From assembly GCF_002234675.1 (NCBI RefSeq), contig NC_019867.2:1-64000 (forward strand): a DNA stretch of 64,000 nucleotides, given 5' to 3'. This document shows positions 21,012-31,691 of the stretch, one piece after another. The position numbers were made by a program, and so were the translations under genes. Position 1 is the stretch's first letter. Each line of letters starts with the position of its first letter. This stretch comes from Oryzias latipes. Its lineage: Eukaryota; Chordata; Actinopteri; Beloniformes; Adrianichthyidae. The notes below the pieces were generated by a model. It did no database searches. It had not been told where the DNA came from and saw only the letters and a program-made list of their open reading frames with translations.

Positions 21012-21364
21012 GTGACGCTTGGCTGCTCTTCCTTCCATTGTCCAGCAGAGGGAGATGCTAAACATTCCCTCTACACATTCATATTTTGTAACCCCCTTTC
21101 ATTTTTGTGTCCAGCAGAGGGAGACCAATAATTGACACAATCCATCTCCATATAGCCCTGCCCAAAGATTTCTGCCCCTAAACCTAACCGTCTCTGACTG
21201 GAAGGCCCTAAGCCTAATCAGATTGTGAGAATTTAGATTCAACACAAAAAATACTAAATTTTAAATATTCTATATGGTCTGGAGAGGAGGGCGAGATCTG
21301 AGTGGAGACAGAAATGGTCTGTACATATGGGGGTTCCAGGTTTACAGCGTGGAGCTCTCGCCCC

Positions 21365-21438
21365 AACCCTAACCCCTAACCCTAACCCTAACCCTAACCC
21401 CTAACCCCTAACCCTAACCCTAACCCTAACCCTAACCC
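21365..21438. repeat. Telomeric repeat block T5
   Basis: About 12 CCCTAA or CCCCTAA units between the 3' end of B3 and the truncated 5' end of A2. The junction shares CCCAC-type microhomology with A2. Confidence 0.95.
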
Positions 21439-21440
21439 AC

Positions 21441-22806
21441 CCCCAGGCCACAAAGAACCTCAGAGATTCCCAGGAAAGACTCCTCAACCCAGGAGGCCCA
21501 CCCTGAAGAAAACTCCATGGTTCCCTCCATTTCTATACCCTCTGTCTCATTTAACCAGACACTTCAACCTGGCTCCAAGGTGGCGTTTCCGCTCCTAGCA
21601 CAGGTACATCCACCTCCACGCCCACCCATGCAAATCCAAACTTCACAACCTATTCTTTTGAAACTACATTCAAATGTTTCAGTATTCACTTCTGATGAAA
21701 TTTGTCCATCTTCTCAGCAGTCTGACGGGACCGGCTCCCCAGGCTATCCGGCTGGGCGGCGCACTCCCTCCCTAAAAAACACACCCCTGCAAGGGGAGGA
21801 GTCGGCAAAAATGATGAGAGGGAATGTGGAGGTCAAACAAGACCACCAAACAACCCACTCTGAGCCCTCCTCAACCAATCGGGTTGGGACGACGCTGCCC
21901 AGCTATGTCCCAGATCAGTCCACCTTGGTTCCCCTTCCTTCTTTGGAACCAACCTCACTACTAGACCTTTCAAACATGGATGACTCTCCTCACCAGTTTT
22001 CTTCTCGGCCCCCACAGACCCCTACACCTTCGTCTCCTCATACTTCTTCTTGTGAACCAACTCCGGCTCCTCCTTCTTATTCTGATCCTCCACATCCCCC
22101 TGGATCAGACACTTCACCTATAGTGGAGGGCTCATACTTACAGGACAACATTTCGCAACAAGACCCCATTTCTGTCTACCAAAGGACCCTTGGCCCCGTG
22201 ACCACGGAACCCAGGCCTAACCCATCATTTTTCACCTCCCCATTTAGTCCAACCACTCCAAAGCTCTTTGCCCCCACTTACCATCAAGCATGCTCCAACC
22301 GCAAAATTCAGTCTTGGTCTTTTAAGCCGCGGAAACCAGTCCTGATTCTGGGGGACTCAAACATTAACAGGATTCCTCCACACAACTACAGCCAGATTCA
22401 ACTGGACAGTTATCCTGGGGCCACGATCTATCATTTTCTAAAGGTTTGTGAAAAGACCCCCCCAAACCCACAGGTTAAAATAGTTATATTCTCCGTGGGA
22501 ATTAATAATAAGGATCAGGACCCCAAGCAAACCTCCATCAAACAATTGAAGGGCCTCTTCCGCCAGGCTAAGTCGACCTTCCCTAATGCAGACCTTTACT
22601 TTCCCATCATGAACTTTTCGTCCCACCTAAGCCCAGTTCAACGCAACAATCTTAAGCTCATCAATAACACCATGACCATAACGGTTCCTTTCCTCACAGA
22701 AATCCCCCATGATACATTCCATACGGAGAAGGACAACATACATTGGACCTCTGAAACAGCCAACCTCATTTTTCACAACTGGATCCAGCAATTAAATTTA
22801 CATTAA
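21441..22806 (+). pseudogene. PLE-A ORF1 of A2, N-terminally truncated
   Basis: Open from the telomere junction to 22806; the first ATG is 21517 (429 residues). It keeps the Pro-rich linker and the full SGNH-like domain (GDSN, GINN, DNIHW). The N-terminal domain is missing because of 5' truncation. Confidence 0.85.
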
Positions 22807-22930
22807 ATTCACAGGCCCAACCGGTACCTCACACCCCTACACACCCAGAGTGGGACCTGGGCTGGGAATCCCAATCCTCAATTCTCAATCTGTCCACCCT
22901 CTTCACACCTTCAGCTTCTCAACGCCATCT

Positions 22931-22934
<4 letters not shown>

Positions 22935-22981
<47 letters not shown>

Positions 22982-24632
22982 TTGTCCTGTCCAACAGCTG
23001 GGCAAACAGATGAGAGCTGAGGGCCTCTTGTGTTGGACATATTTTACTTTAACAAGAGGGGTTATTAATCTTCAGACAAACCAAAGGTATGTCTGAATAA
23101 ACCCCTTTTGTAATTGAGGCCAAACTTTATTAATTTCAAACATGTTTGAAGATCTTTGGTGTTGGACCGGACGGAAAAGGAAAGAGGGGAAGAAGAGAGA
23201 GGGACGTTAGAAAGAGGGGGGGAAGGAGGGTGATAGTAGGAGGGGAAGGGGGATAAGACCATGAAGCAGCATAGAGCAACAAGTTTACTGGTTGTTAATC
23301 ACCATGGTAAGGCTCAAATGCAGTACAAAAAGGGCGGAGCCTGTCCACACACACACCCAAGTGTCAAACACACCTGCTAGTTGCAAAAATGTCCATCTGT
23401 CGACATGTACACAAAACAGATAGTGCTCACACGCATACTTATGCCTTAAAACCAACTAGTGTGAAACATTTCAGTCATTCAGTCACGCAAACCGCCAGTG
23501 CAAAGGTGAGCCAACACCCGTGCTCAGGTGAGTGCTCATGTTCTTCTAATATGGATGGTGGAATGTGTAAAGAAGGAAGGAGAGCGCCCAGCCATCCCCA
23601 CCCCAAGACCCCCACCGCAGCAGCAGCGGCAGCCGGAATCCCCCCACGCCACACGGAAACCGGCAGGGAACAACCGCCGCCCGGGCGACCAAGCCCGCCA
23701 CCCAGGCCAGGGCCAGCAGGACCGCCGCAAGGCCCCCCAGAGCCAGAGAGCAGGGAGGCACAGAGGGAAAGAGAGGGCCGCCCCAGCCCAACCAGGAGAA
23801 CAGCCCCCCCGCCGCGCCGGGAGAGCCCAACGCAGGGCCCCACCGGAGAGGGACGCCCACAGCCCCAGATGAGCACCCCACCACCACCCAGGAGTTCCGG
23901 GCATCCCCCCGCCCCAACCCCAGGTACGAGCCAGGACCCCCCAAGGGAGACCCGCCCCGCACTCCAGGCAGCCATCCGCCCGGCCCACGGTTGGTCCAGG
24001 GAGGAGCAAGGCAGGGGCCCGCCGCCCCCGCCCAGGAGGGGGGAACCCCGGGGAAAAAAGAGGGCCCACAAGGGGTGTTGTAAATATGGCCCGACCAGGC
24101 TCGGCCACAGTTGGAAGTTAGGCGGGGCCCAGCGCTCAGGAGCAAGGACCAGAACCCACCCCCCAGGGACACCAACACCCCTGGCTCAGATGTAATGTGA
24201 ACCCCCCCACCGCGCGGAGAGAGCACCGCCGGGCCCAGGAAGCCGGCACCCCGGGGACACGGCCGCCGCTCCAAAGGGGCCCGTACCCCCCACCAGGGAA
24301 GAGGCAGGGGACAGATGGTCCTAGGTCCCACCTTCCTTGCAAAATGTGTGTGCGTATATGTGTGTTTAAGAGGGTGTGTGTGTGCATGTGTGTGTGTTTA
24401 TGTTGGGATGTATATATTGAGGGGGGAGGGGTGTGTGTACTAAGGGGGGTGCAGTTAAAATTGGCGGGTAGGGCACTAAGGGGACATCTCCTGATTACTC
24501 ACAGTGATGTCCCCTCACCCTCCCCACCAAGGGGCCCTAAATGTCTAAGGTGCGGTTAAAATTGGCGGGTAGGGTGCTAGGAGGACATCTGCTGCTTGCT
24601 GGCAGTGATGTCCAAGCACCCCCCCTACCAAG
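22935..24632 (-). mobile_element. Non-LTR retroposon inserted in A2 (minus strand, poly-A tail)
   Basis: A run of about 44 Ts (22935-22978) is the poly-A tail of a minus-strand insert. It is flanked by the 12-bp duplication CGCCATCTTCTT (22923-22934 and 24633-24644), which occurs once in A1. The tail-proximal 200 bp match 56040-56190 in opposite orientation. The middle (23560-24330) is very GC-rich, with long unconvincing frames on both strands. The 5' end (24450-24630) has a roughly 100-bp unit repeated twice (GTTAAAATTGGCGGGTAGGG at both). No RT or endonuclease is seen, so it is probably an internally deleted LINE or a nonautonomous retroposon. Confidence 0.82.
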
Positions 24633-26820
24633 CGCCATCTTCTTGAAAGGGGGCTCACTTTTGTCCCTCGACCCATCCACTTTGATCGGGAGGAACTTCA
24701 GAGAGACCTCTGTCTCTACCACAGGAGACTCAAACTCATTGACCACTTTTCCAACAGCCCTACTGCCTATCAACATATCCCATTCACACACCCTTCCAAT
24801 TGGGAACCGCACGACTCTGGTCTTCATCCCCATACACTTAGACTACTTCAGACTGACCGGAGGACCCTAGCACGCTACCATTTCCCGGCAGATGTCTCAG
24901 ACAATCTATGTGGGGAGGAGCGCAGGGCCCTCACCCAAATCATTCGCAACCCCAATATCATCATCAAACCAGCAGATAAAGGTTCCAAAATTGTAATCAT
25001 GGACCGGCAACAATACCTCTTTGAAGCTAACCGCCAACTTCAAAATTCCAAATATTATAAACTCATAGCAGACTCATTGCAACCACATACCCAGGTCACT
25101 CTCAGGAACATAATTCAAACACTATATACGAAAAAATACATAACGGCAAAACAACGCGATTTCCTCTTTGGACCTGACATCCCAAGACCCCGCTACTTTT
25201 ACTTACTCCCCAAAATACATAAAGAACCCCCCACCTGGACGGTTCCCTTTGAAGTTCCTCCCGGCAGACCAATAATCTCCGACTGCAATAGTGCCACGTA
25301 CCATATCTCCCAATACATCGACCATTTTCTAGGCCCCCTCTCCGTGCAACACCCAAGCTACATCAAAGATACCTACCATTTTCTGGACATTCTACGGCCC
25401 ATGGTCGTCCCAAAATCATCCTTTCTCTTCACCATAGATGTAAACAGTCTTTATACCAACATAGACACTCATCTTGGCCTACGCACAGTTAATAACACAT
25501 TTATTAAATATCCAAATCCCAAACGTCCGGACAAAGAATTATTACAACTAATTGAACTCTGTTTAAACAATAATGACTTCTTATTCAATAATCAATACTA
25601 TCTTCAAATTACCGGGACGGCCATGGGCCAAAGGTTTGCCCCCTCTTACGCTAACCTTTACATGAGCGAGTGGGAGCAGGAAGCCTTAACCAAATGCCCA
25701 ATTAAACCAACCCTCTACCTCCGATATCTGGACGATATATTTGGCATTTGGTCTCATTCCATCACCCAATTTACCGAATTCTTCAATATTTTAAATAACC
25801 ATCATCCATCTATTAAACTCAAACATACCATTGACGCACATGAAATAAACTTCCTGGACACCACCGTCTTTTTCCAAGTCACCAACAGCACGCAATATAC
25901 CCTACAGACTAAGGTTTATTTCAAGCCCACAGACACCCATTCACTACTTCATAAAACCAGTTATCATCCTAGGCATACATTTAAAGGTCTTATAAAATCA
26001 CAAATCATCCGTTTTCATAGAATCTGCTCAAACCCCCTTGACTTTCACTCTGCCACCACCACCCTCTTTAAAAGTCTCAGAACCAGGGGCTATTCAAAAC
26101 GCTTCCTCAGATCCATAAAGTCTTCCACTTTGGCTTCTCTTGCTCCCACCCGCTCTCAGACTACCCCCCCCCCCTGCCCAGGCCCCAGAATCTGAACCCC
26201 CAGATTCCTCCCTCTCTTCACATCCCCCCTGTCACACTCCACAATTGGTACCATTTGTATCTACGTTCTCACACAAAATAACAGGACTTCATCACATAAT
26301 CAAGCAGAATTTCACCAACTCAAAGGCTCACCATCCTGCATTTAACAACCTCCAAATCATATCAGCATATCGAAAACATAAAAGCCTTAAGTCTCTCCTG
26401 GTCACGTCCCTTTACAGTGAACATAAAAACACACCCCAACCCCAATTGACCCATCATTTCAAATCCAGGAAAATCATCCACAATATTAGAACTGGCTCAT
26501 CATATCCAATTTTAGCTTCACTACCTCTAGTCACGAGAAACGTAGTTTATATCATCACTTGCACCCTGTGCAATAAGCACTATATTGGAGAGACACAACA
26601 TTCAATTCAAACCCGTCTTAATCAACATCTCTACAACATTAGGGCAGGACGACTTACCACCCACCTGGTTTCACACTTTACACTACACCCCTTAACTCAT
26701 CTCATAATATCTGGACTGGAACACAATGACAGATGGACGTGTGGGCAGAGAAAGAGAGCAGAGAGAATTTGGATCCAAAGACTCGGGACGATGGCCCCGG
26801 GCGGCCTAAATGAGGATTGA
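24633..26820 (+). pseudogene. PLE-A ORF2 of A2, split by insertion and a poly-C frameshift
   Basis: Same RT and GIY-YIG as A1 ORF2. The reading frame is separated from its 5' side by the retroposon. A poly-C run near 26164 has 11 Cs against 13 in A1, which shifts the frame: the RT part stops at about 26195, and the linker plus GIY-YIG part continues in another frame to 26820. Elsewhere it differs from A1 at only a few bases. Confidence 0.88.
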
Positions 26821-26886
26821 CCTCCCTGACTAGCCACACCGTTGCTTTCACTCCCCACCTATAAAACAACCTCTGCCCCCTTATTC

Positions 26887-26918
<32 letters not shown>

Positions 26919-27586
26919 CTGTTAACCTACCCGGTGATGTACCAATAGATTATTTTAACCCCCTTTTCCCCCCCCCCCAAAAAAAGTTGACTTTAAATTT
27001 TACTTCTAAGTACTATGGTGGCTTACACTTTTATTTTGGTGGACGATGCAATACCTAATTGTTCTATGTTGTATTTTGATTATTTATTAATGCATGCGAC
27101 CCTAATCTTGCATGCTTTTATGTTTTTTTATGTGTGTTTTTAATCTTAGCACTTGCTTTTATCTTTAGCACTTTAAAATTTTAGCACTTTAAAATTTTAG
27201 CACTTATTTTCTAGCACTCACTATTGCATCCATCCACCTCTTAGCCACCTGTATCTCTTATTATTTATTATCTCTAGGGCCCCAAAATTCCCCCCACACC
27301 CTTTTTTATTTTATTTTGCTTTTTCTCTATTTTTTCCCCCCCTTTTTTATTTATTTATTTTTATTTTTATTTTTTATTTTTTATTTTTATTTTTTTATTT
27401 TTATTTTTTTTTTATTATGAAGTTGTTTAAATAGAACTCCACTTCACAGTACTCCACGGGTTCCCAGTGGCACTATATGGAAATTACTGGCCTGCCACTC
27501 TGAAAACCCAGGATCAAATCCAGCATAGAACCTCCATTTGTTTTAAAACCACAATGTCAGCCAGTTGGCCAGTGCATACAAGTATA

Positions 27587-27709
27587 CCCCTAACTCCTAA
27601 CCCCAACCCTAAAACCCAACCCTAACCCTAACCCTAACCAACCCTAACCCTAACCCCTAACCCTTACCCCTAACCCCTAACCCTAACCCCTAACCCTAAC
27701 CCTAACCCT
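27587..27709. repeat. Telomeric repeat block T6
   Basis: About 20 units, partly degenerate. Its first 48 or so bases repeat the unusual order of variants found after A1. It ends at the truncated 5' end of element C. Confidence 0.95.
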
Positions 27710-27710
27710 C

Positions 27711-28970
27711 ACAACACGGGGAGACGCAGCCGGAGCGCCCCCACACAGAGTGCAGTCGGATGACCCAGACTTCCCCCAAAAGGTGCGTGTCATCAATAGA
27801 CTCATCAAAGCGGTGCACCACCTCAATAATGTGTCCAAGGAGGTATATCCTCCATCTTTACATAGAATAACCCAAAATCTGACAAAAATCATCAAACCTG
27901 CTTTCCCCAATTTACAAATACAGACTCTTATAGAGGGAAATGCCAAAAATTGGACTTATACCACCATCCTGATGCTGAGAGAGCACTATCAGAACATTAT
28001 AGACGTGGAGCTGAACACACTCTCCCAGCTTTCCACAGACGGTTGGAGGGGACCTCTTGAGATCGCCACCTGCTGGGCAAAGAGACACCTGGGCACGCGA
28101 CTGAAGCAGGAAACCCTGGACCAGTGCCTGAGCATGCTCAGCACCGGATTAAGAGCACCGGCCCCCCCCTCTCCTCTTCCCTGTGTTTCAGAACTAACAG
28201 AGGAACTAGAGGGAGACGTAAGCTTGGAGCTGGCTCCATCACCTTCACCAGCAGTCCAGCCCCGAATCACAAGGCCACAGAGACCAGCAGAAGCACATAA
28301 ACGTGCTCCTAGGAAGACCAGGAGGAAGAGCACAGAGTGGGACTGGTCACCTCTGCTCCAATCTACAGAGATGAGTGACACAGAATATTCGCCTCCCACA
28401 TCTCCTCCCCATCATCTTTCTTTGATGACTCCTCCTCCATCACAAGTGAAGATCGCCATTGCAGCTAAACCATCTCCCATCCCGGAGATGCAGCCAGCAG
28501 ATGAACAACGTGCGTCCCAGGAGCAAAACACTGAGGCTCCTCACTCCACCCTAGCAGGACCTGCAGCATTCTCTGCAGCAGCTGTGCAGGTATGCACCCC
28601 AACACGACATGCCATCACTCCACACAAATTCACAGACTGGCATCTCCACATACATCAGGAGACGGTCGTTGTGGGAGATTCAAATACCGGCAGACTTCCA
28701 TCCTTTAAAGCTGACCACATTCAAGTGGACAGCTTTCCTCAAGCCACATGGCACCACGCTGAGTTTCTGCTAAAAAACGCCACCTTCTACACTGAACCAA
28801 AGACTCTGTTGCTGTCATTCGGCATCCACCAGAGAACACATGAGGACAAAGATGTCCCAGTGACGGAAATGTTCCAAACGGTGAAAGTGGCAGAAGAACT
28901 TTTTCCAGAGGCCCAAATAATTGTCCCTGCAATCGGCTATAGAAAGTTCATGTTATTAACTTACATTTGA
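27711..28970 (+). pseudogene. ORF1 of element C, truncated at both ends
   Basis: The frame is open from the telomere junction and has no ATG at its start. It keeps the N-terminal domain (RVINRLIKAVHHLNNVSKE, LEIATCWAKRHLG) and the first part of the SGNH domain (VVVGDSNTGRLPS). The GxNN block reads GIHQ, and the frame stops before the D-x-I-H motif. It is therefore catalytically dead. It is clearly homologous to, but well diverged from, B ORF1. Confidence 0.82.
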
Positions 28971-29509
28971 ACATTGTTTTCTTTGCTTTCAGTACAGCTC
29001 CAGCACAAAGGACGGCTTGCAACCAGGGTCTCTCCCTCTTTATTCAGAAGAGGAAGCTGATGTTTAAACCAATTAGGTCTTTTTCTTTCCTTTCTTGTTT
29101 TCTCCAGCAGAGGGAGTTAAAGAGTCACATAATCTGAATGTTTTATTTTGTCCTTTCCTTTGGGTTTAACCATGGCTTTTTGACCTTCATTTAACCACCT
29201 TCATTTAACTGACCCTAATCCCAACCAGGGGAGTACATCTTCTAACCCTAACCAGGTGAATTTGGTCCCCTAATCCTAACCAGGTGTTTTTCTTGCTCTA
29301 ACCCTAAACTGTTTTGACCCATAAGGCCTTATACTTACCCACTTTAACATTTGGATCCAAAATGATGCTATAATTTTACCCATACTTACCTGCTGTGATG
29401 ACCAGACAGCTCTCCTTATGAGAAAAGACCCTGAAAGAAAAGTTAAAAAATAAAGTTAAGGGGAGATGAAGGTGGAGCCATGGTGGAGACAGAGATGGCC
29501 CGTGCATCA

Positions 29510-29537
29510 GGGCTCCTTGCTTAATAGCAGGGAGTCC
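29510..29537 (+). other. 3'-terminal hairpin of element C
   Basis: GGGCTCC (29510-29516) pairs with GGGAGTCC (29530-29537), seven pairs including one G-T, around a 13-nt loop containing AATAGC. ATGGCCCGTGCA lies just before it. The telomere block starts 14 bases later. Confidence 0.6.
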
Positions 29538-29551
29538 TTATATTTCTTACT

Positions 29552-29639
29552 CCTAACCCTAACCCCTAACCCCTAACCCTAACCCTAACCCTCCCTAACC
29601 CTAACCCTAACCCTAACCCCTAACCCTAACCCTAACCCT
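29552..29639. repeat. Telomeric repeat block T7
   Basis: About 14 CCCTAA or CCCCTAA units with one CCCTCCCTAA irregularity, between elements C and D. Confidence 0.95.
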
Positions 29640-30350
29640 GTGAAAATATTATTCTCTGCCTTAAGACATAGGGGATACTCCAGGTCATTTCTACGACGTT
29701 GTTTCAAAACTCTCAAGGATTCTGGACAAAAACATAACGATGTAAAAGAAAAAATCCCATTGATTACAAATTTCTCAAAAGGAAGTAAAACACTAAATCA
29801 TAAAATAAAAAATAACTTCAAACACTTTATTACAGACCAGGGATTACTGAAAAAGCATCAAGTAATCTCTGCATACAGACGGAACAAAAGTCTAAGAGAT
29901 TATTTGGTGAAGGCAAAAGTACAACCCTTACAACAAAACCAAAAACATACAAACCTTAAAGACCACTTTATTAAATTACAATACATTCAAAATCAAGTAA
30001 ACAAAAAAATCTTCAAACTTCCCCAAACCTTTACTTTGAAATCGAGGAATTGTGTCTATGTCATTTTTTGTGCCAAATGCAAAATTCAATATATTGGAGA
30101 AACTAAAAACTCACTTTCCACAAGAATGGCTCAACACAAATACAATATTATTAATAAAAAGGACACAGACACTAATTTGGTCAAACATTTTATTTTACAC
30201 GGATGGCATAATGTAAAGGTTGCAGGTATACAAAACAATTCCATTTGGACTGACAAAGAAAGAAAGTCAAAAGAGAGACAATGGATATATTTATTGAACA
30301 CAAACGAACCAAATGGTCTAAACATGAAAAGACATTATCCATTATCATAA
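29640..30350 (+). pseudogene. PLE ORF2 C-terminus of element D (thumb end plus GIY-YIG)
   Basis: About 236 residues homologous to the C-termini of A and B ORF2: ILFSALRHRGYSRSFLRRCF (RT thumb end), ISAYRRNKSLRDYLVKA (linker), CVYVIFCAKCKIQYIGET (GIY-YIG with CxxC) and ERQWIYLLNTNEPNGLN. The RT catalytic core is missing by 5' truncation at the telomere junction. It represents a fourth lineage, closer to B than to A. Confidence 0.88.
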
Positions 30351-30744
30351 AGTCCCATTTTGCAGTTTCAATGATTAGTCCCCTTAATTTAGTCGAGCCC
30401 CTAATTAGTAATTTAATCACTTACCTTATAAATTACTTACCTTGAATGAATCACTTACCTTGATTGGATCTTCTTAACCTGGCCCTTTAATTTAATCCTA
30501 ACCAGAGTAATTAGCCCTAACCCTAACCAAATTGAGTACATAGCCCTAACCTTAACCATATTGACTATATAGCCCTAACCCTAACCAAATTATTGAAATA
30601 TTAAAGCAAATTAGAATATAGCCCTAACCCTAACCAAATCCTTTACAAATCAATAAATTATATAAATAATTAGTTTATAAACATAATTTAAAGATGGGAT
30701 TATTAAAAACATGCAATACAACATTAAGATCCTAAAAAGATTTG

Positions 30745-30845
30745 TGTACATGTATATGTGTATGTGTATATGTATGTGTATATGTATATATATATATGTA
30801 TGTGTGTATGTGTATATATATATATATGTATATATAAGTATATAG
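30745..30845. repeat. TATG/TA microsatellite
   Basis: Imperfect alternating TATGTG and TATATA repeats of about 100 bp in the UTR of element D. Confidence 0.85.
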
Positions 30846-31172
30846 GAATAAAAATTGGCTAAAGTAACAGTAAAATTGATTAAAATTTAAAATCATTACT
30901 ACTTTCTTTTACACAATTAATATACTATTTAAGTTTACAATTTAGAGGCATTAAAATTTCATTTGGTATTTGATTGGGATATTCAGTTTAAAAAGTAACT
31001 TTAAAATAAAAGGCAAAAATTAAATGAAACTGTGAAAAATAGAAGCTGGGAAAATACAAGGGGTGGAGCCCAGAGGCTATATATACAGAGAGGCTGAGCA
31101 GGGCTCATTTCTGCTCTGCTCTTCGAAGGGACAACATCTCTCTTAGTGCCAGCAAACCCAGCCAACTTTATC

Positions 31173-31253
31173 AGCGTGCTATATAGGCCTGAGGAAGACC
31201 TGAATACAGGTCGAAACGTAAGAAAAAGAAAAAGAAGGCCGCTAAAGCACGCT
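31173..31253 (+). ncRNA. Hammerhead ribozyme-like fold of element D (insert in stem I)
   Basis: Outer stem I AGCGTGCT (31173-31180) pairs with AGCACGCT (31246-31253); inner stem GGC with GCC. Core CTGAGGA (31189-31195) plus one A; perfect 6-bp stem II GACCTG/CAGGTC (31197-31212); GAAA; palindromic ACGT. A purine-rich A/G insert of about 18 nt separates the cleavage region from the inner stem I strand, unlike D2. Confidence 0.72.
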
Positions 31254-31490
31254 AATTTGGTTTAGATTTTGCACTTGTCTTTTTTCTTTCTTATTTTTTT
31301 TCTTCTTCTTTTTTACAAACCTTTATTTTTTTGCTTTCATTCGGCTGTTTTACTTTCGTTCACAAAAAATAAAAAACACAAAAAAAAAAAAAATAAAAAA
31401 AATAAAAACATTATAAGAAAATACAAAAAACAAATTTCATTTACGCCTTATTAAGATTATAATAACAAAGGCGAACCTGAAAAACAAAAC

Positions 31491-31637
31491 ATGGACAGGG
31501 AATGGATCCTTGTACAGCCACGGAGGGGAAGGAAACGTACCTTCCAACGGAACCCGAGGGGACGTAGCAATGATGCTCACTTAGGGATGGACCGTGCACC
31601 GCCCACCTTCCGCGGAAGGGGGTCCAGAACCCATCGA
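31491..31637 (+). pseudogene. ORF1 N-terminal fragment of element D
   Basis: It begins MDREWILVQPRRGRKRTF, matching the B ORF1 start (DDGWILVQSRGGRRRE). After about 49 codons the frame enters telomeric repeat, which would encode Asn-Pro repeats. The homologous frame in D2 ends at the same point. Confidence 0.75.
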
Positions 31638-31691
31638 CCTAACCCTAACCCTAACCCTAACCCTAACCCTAACCCCTAACCTTAACCCTAA
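31638..31691. repeat. Telomeric repeat block T8
   Basis: About nine CCCTAA units between D and D2. Confidence 0.95.

Larger units (their letters stand above)
10109..21364 (+). mobile_element. Tandem PLE array B2-B3 (family B) with upstream partial copy
   Basis: Head-to-tail layout: a 222-bp 3' UTR fragment (10109-10330), a 16-bp telomere-like spacer, full B2 (10347-15848), the same spacer, and full B3 (15865-21364). The repeat period is about 5.52 kb. A partial copy upstream of full copies in tandem (pseudo-LTR) is typical of PLEs. The array is bounded by telomeric repeats on both sides, so it probably arrived as one insertion or grew in place. Confidence 0.88.
21439..27586 (+). mobile_element. 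Penelope-like element A2 (family A), 5'-truncated, interrupted by a retroposon
   Basis: Nearly identical to A1 from its position about 1419 onward. It is 5'-truncated inside ORF1 next to telomeric repeat, and its 3' end again passes into telomeric repeat. A 1.7-kb insertion (22935-24632) splits ORF2 close to its start, flanked by a 12-bp direct repeat. The near identity to A1 shows that A2, and the insertion in it, are young. Confidence 0.92.
27710..29551 (+). mobile_element. PLE-related element C: ORF1 fragment plus 3' UTR, no RT
   Basis: 5'-truncated in ORF1. After a shortened ORF1 it passes within about 100 bp to a 3' UTR with the CCAGCAGAGGGAG motif and a terminal hairpin (29510-29537), then telomeric repeat. 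The whole RT-endonuclease gene is absent, so this is an internally deleted, nonautonomous copy of a third family related to B. Confidence 0.85.
29640..31637 (+). mobile_element. Penelope-like element D: ORF2 C-terminus, 3' UTR, hammerhead and ORF1 start
   Basis: 5'-truncated in ORF2. After the stop at 30350 comes an AT-rich UTR with four scattered GCCCTAACC(C/T)TAACC units (30500-30645) and a TATG-type microsatellite, then a hammerhead-like fold, then the first codons of an ORF1 (31491) that run into telomeric repeat. The last 950 bp are repeated in D2. Confidence 0.82.

Noticed and set aside
1-21364. Retroviral or LTR-retrotransposon interpretation of the tandem ends
   Set aside because: There is no integrase, protease, primer-binding site or TG...CA ends. 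RT and GIY-YIG motifs are Penelope type, whose pseudo-LTRs come from tandem copies.
23475-24331. Long overlapping open frames on both strands of the GC-rich insert
   Set aside because: They are Pro/Gly/Arg-rich, mirror each other and have no recognisable domain. High GC content alone keeps stop codons rare.
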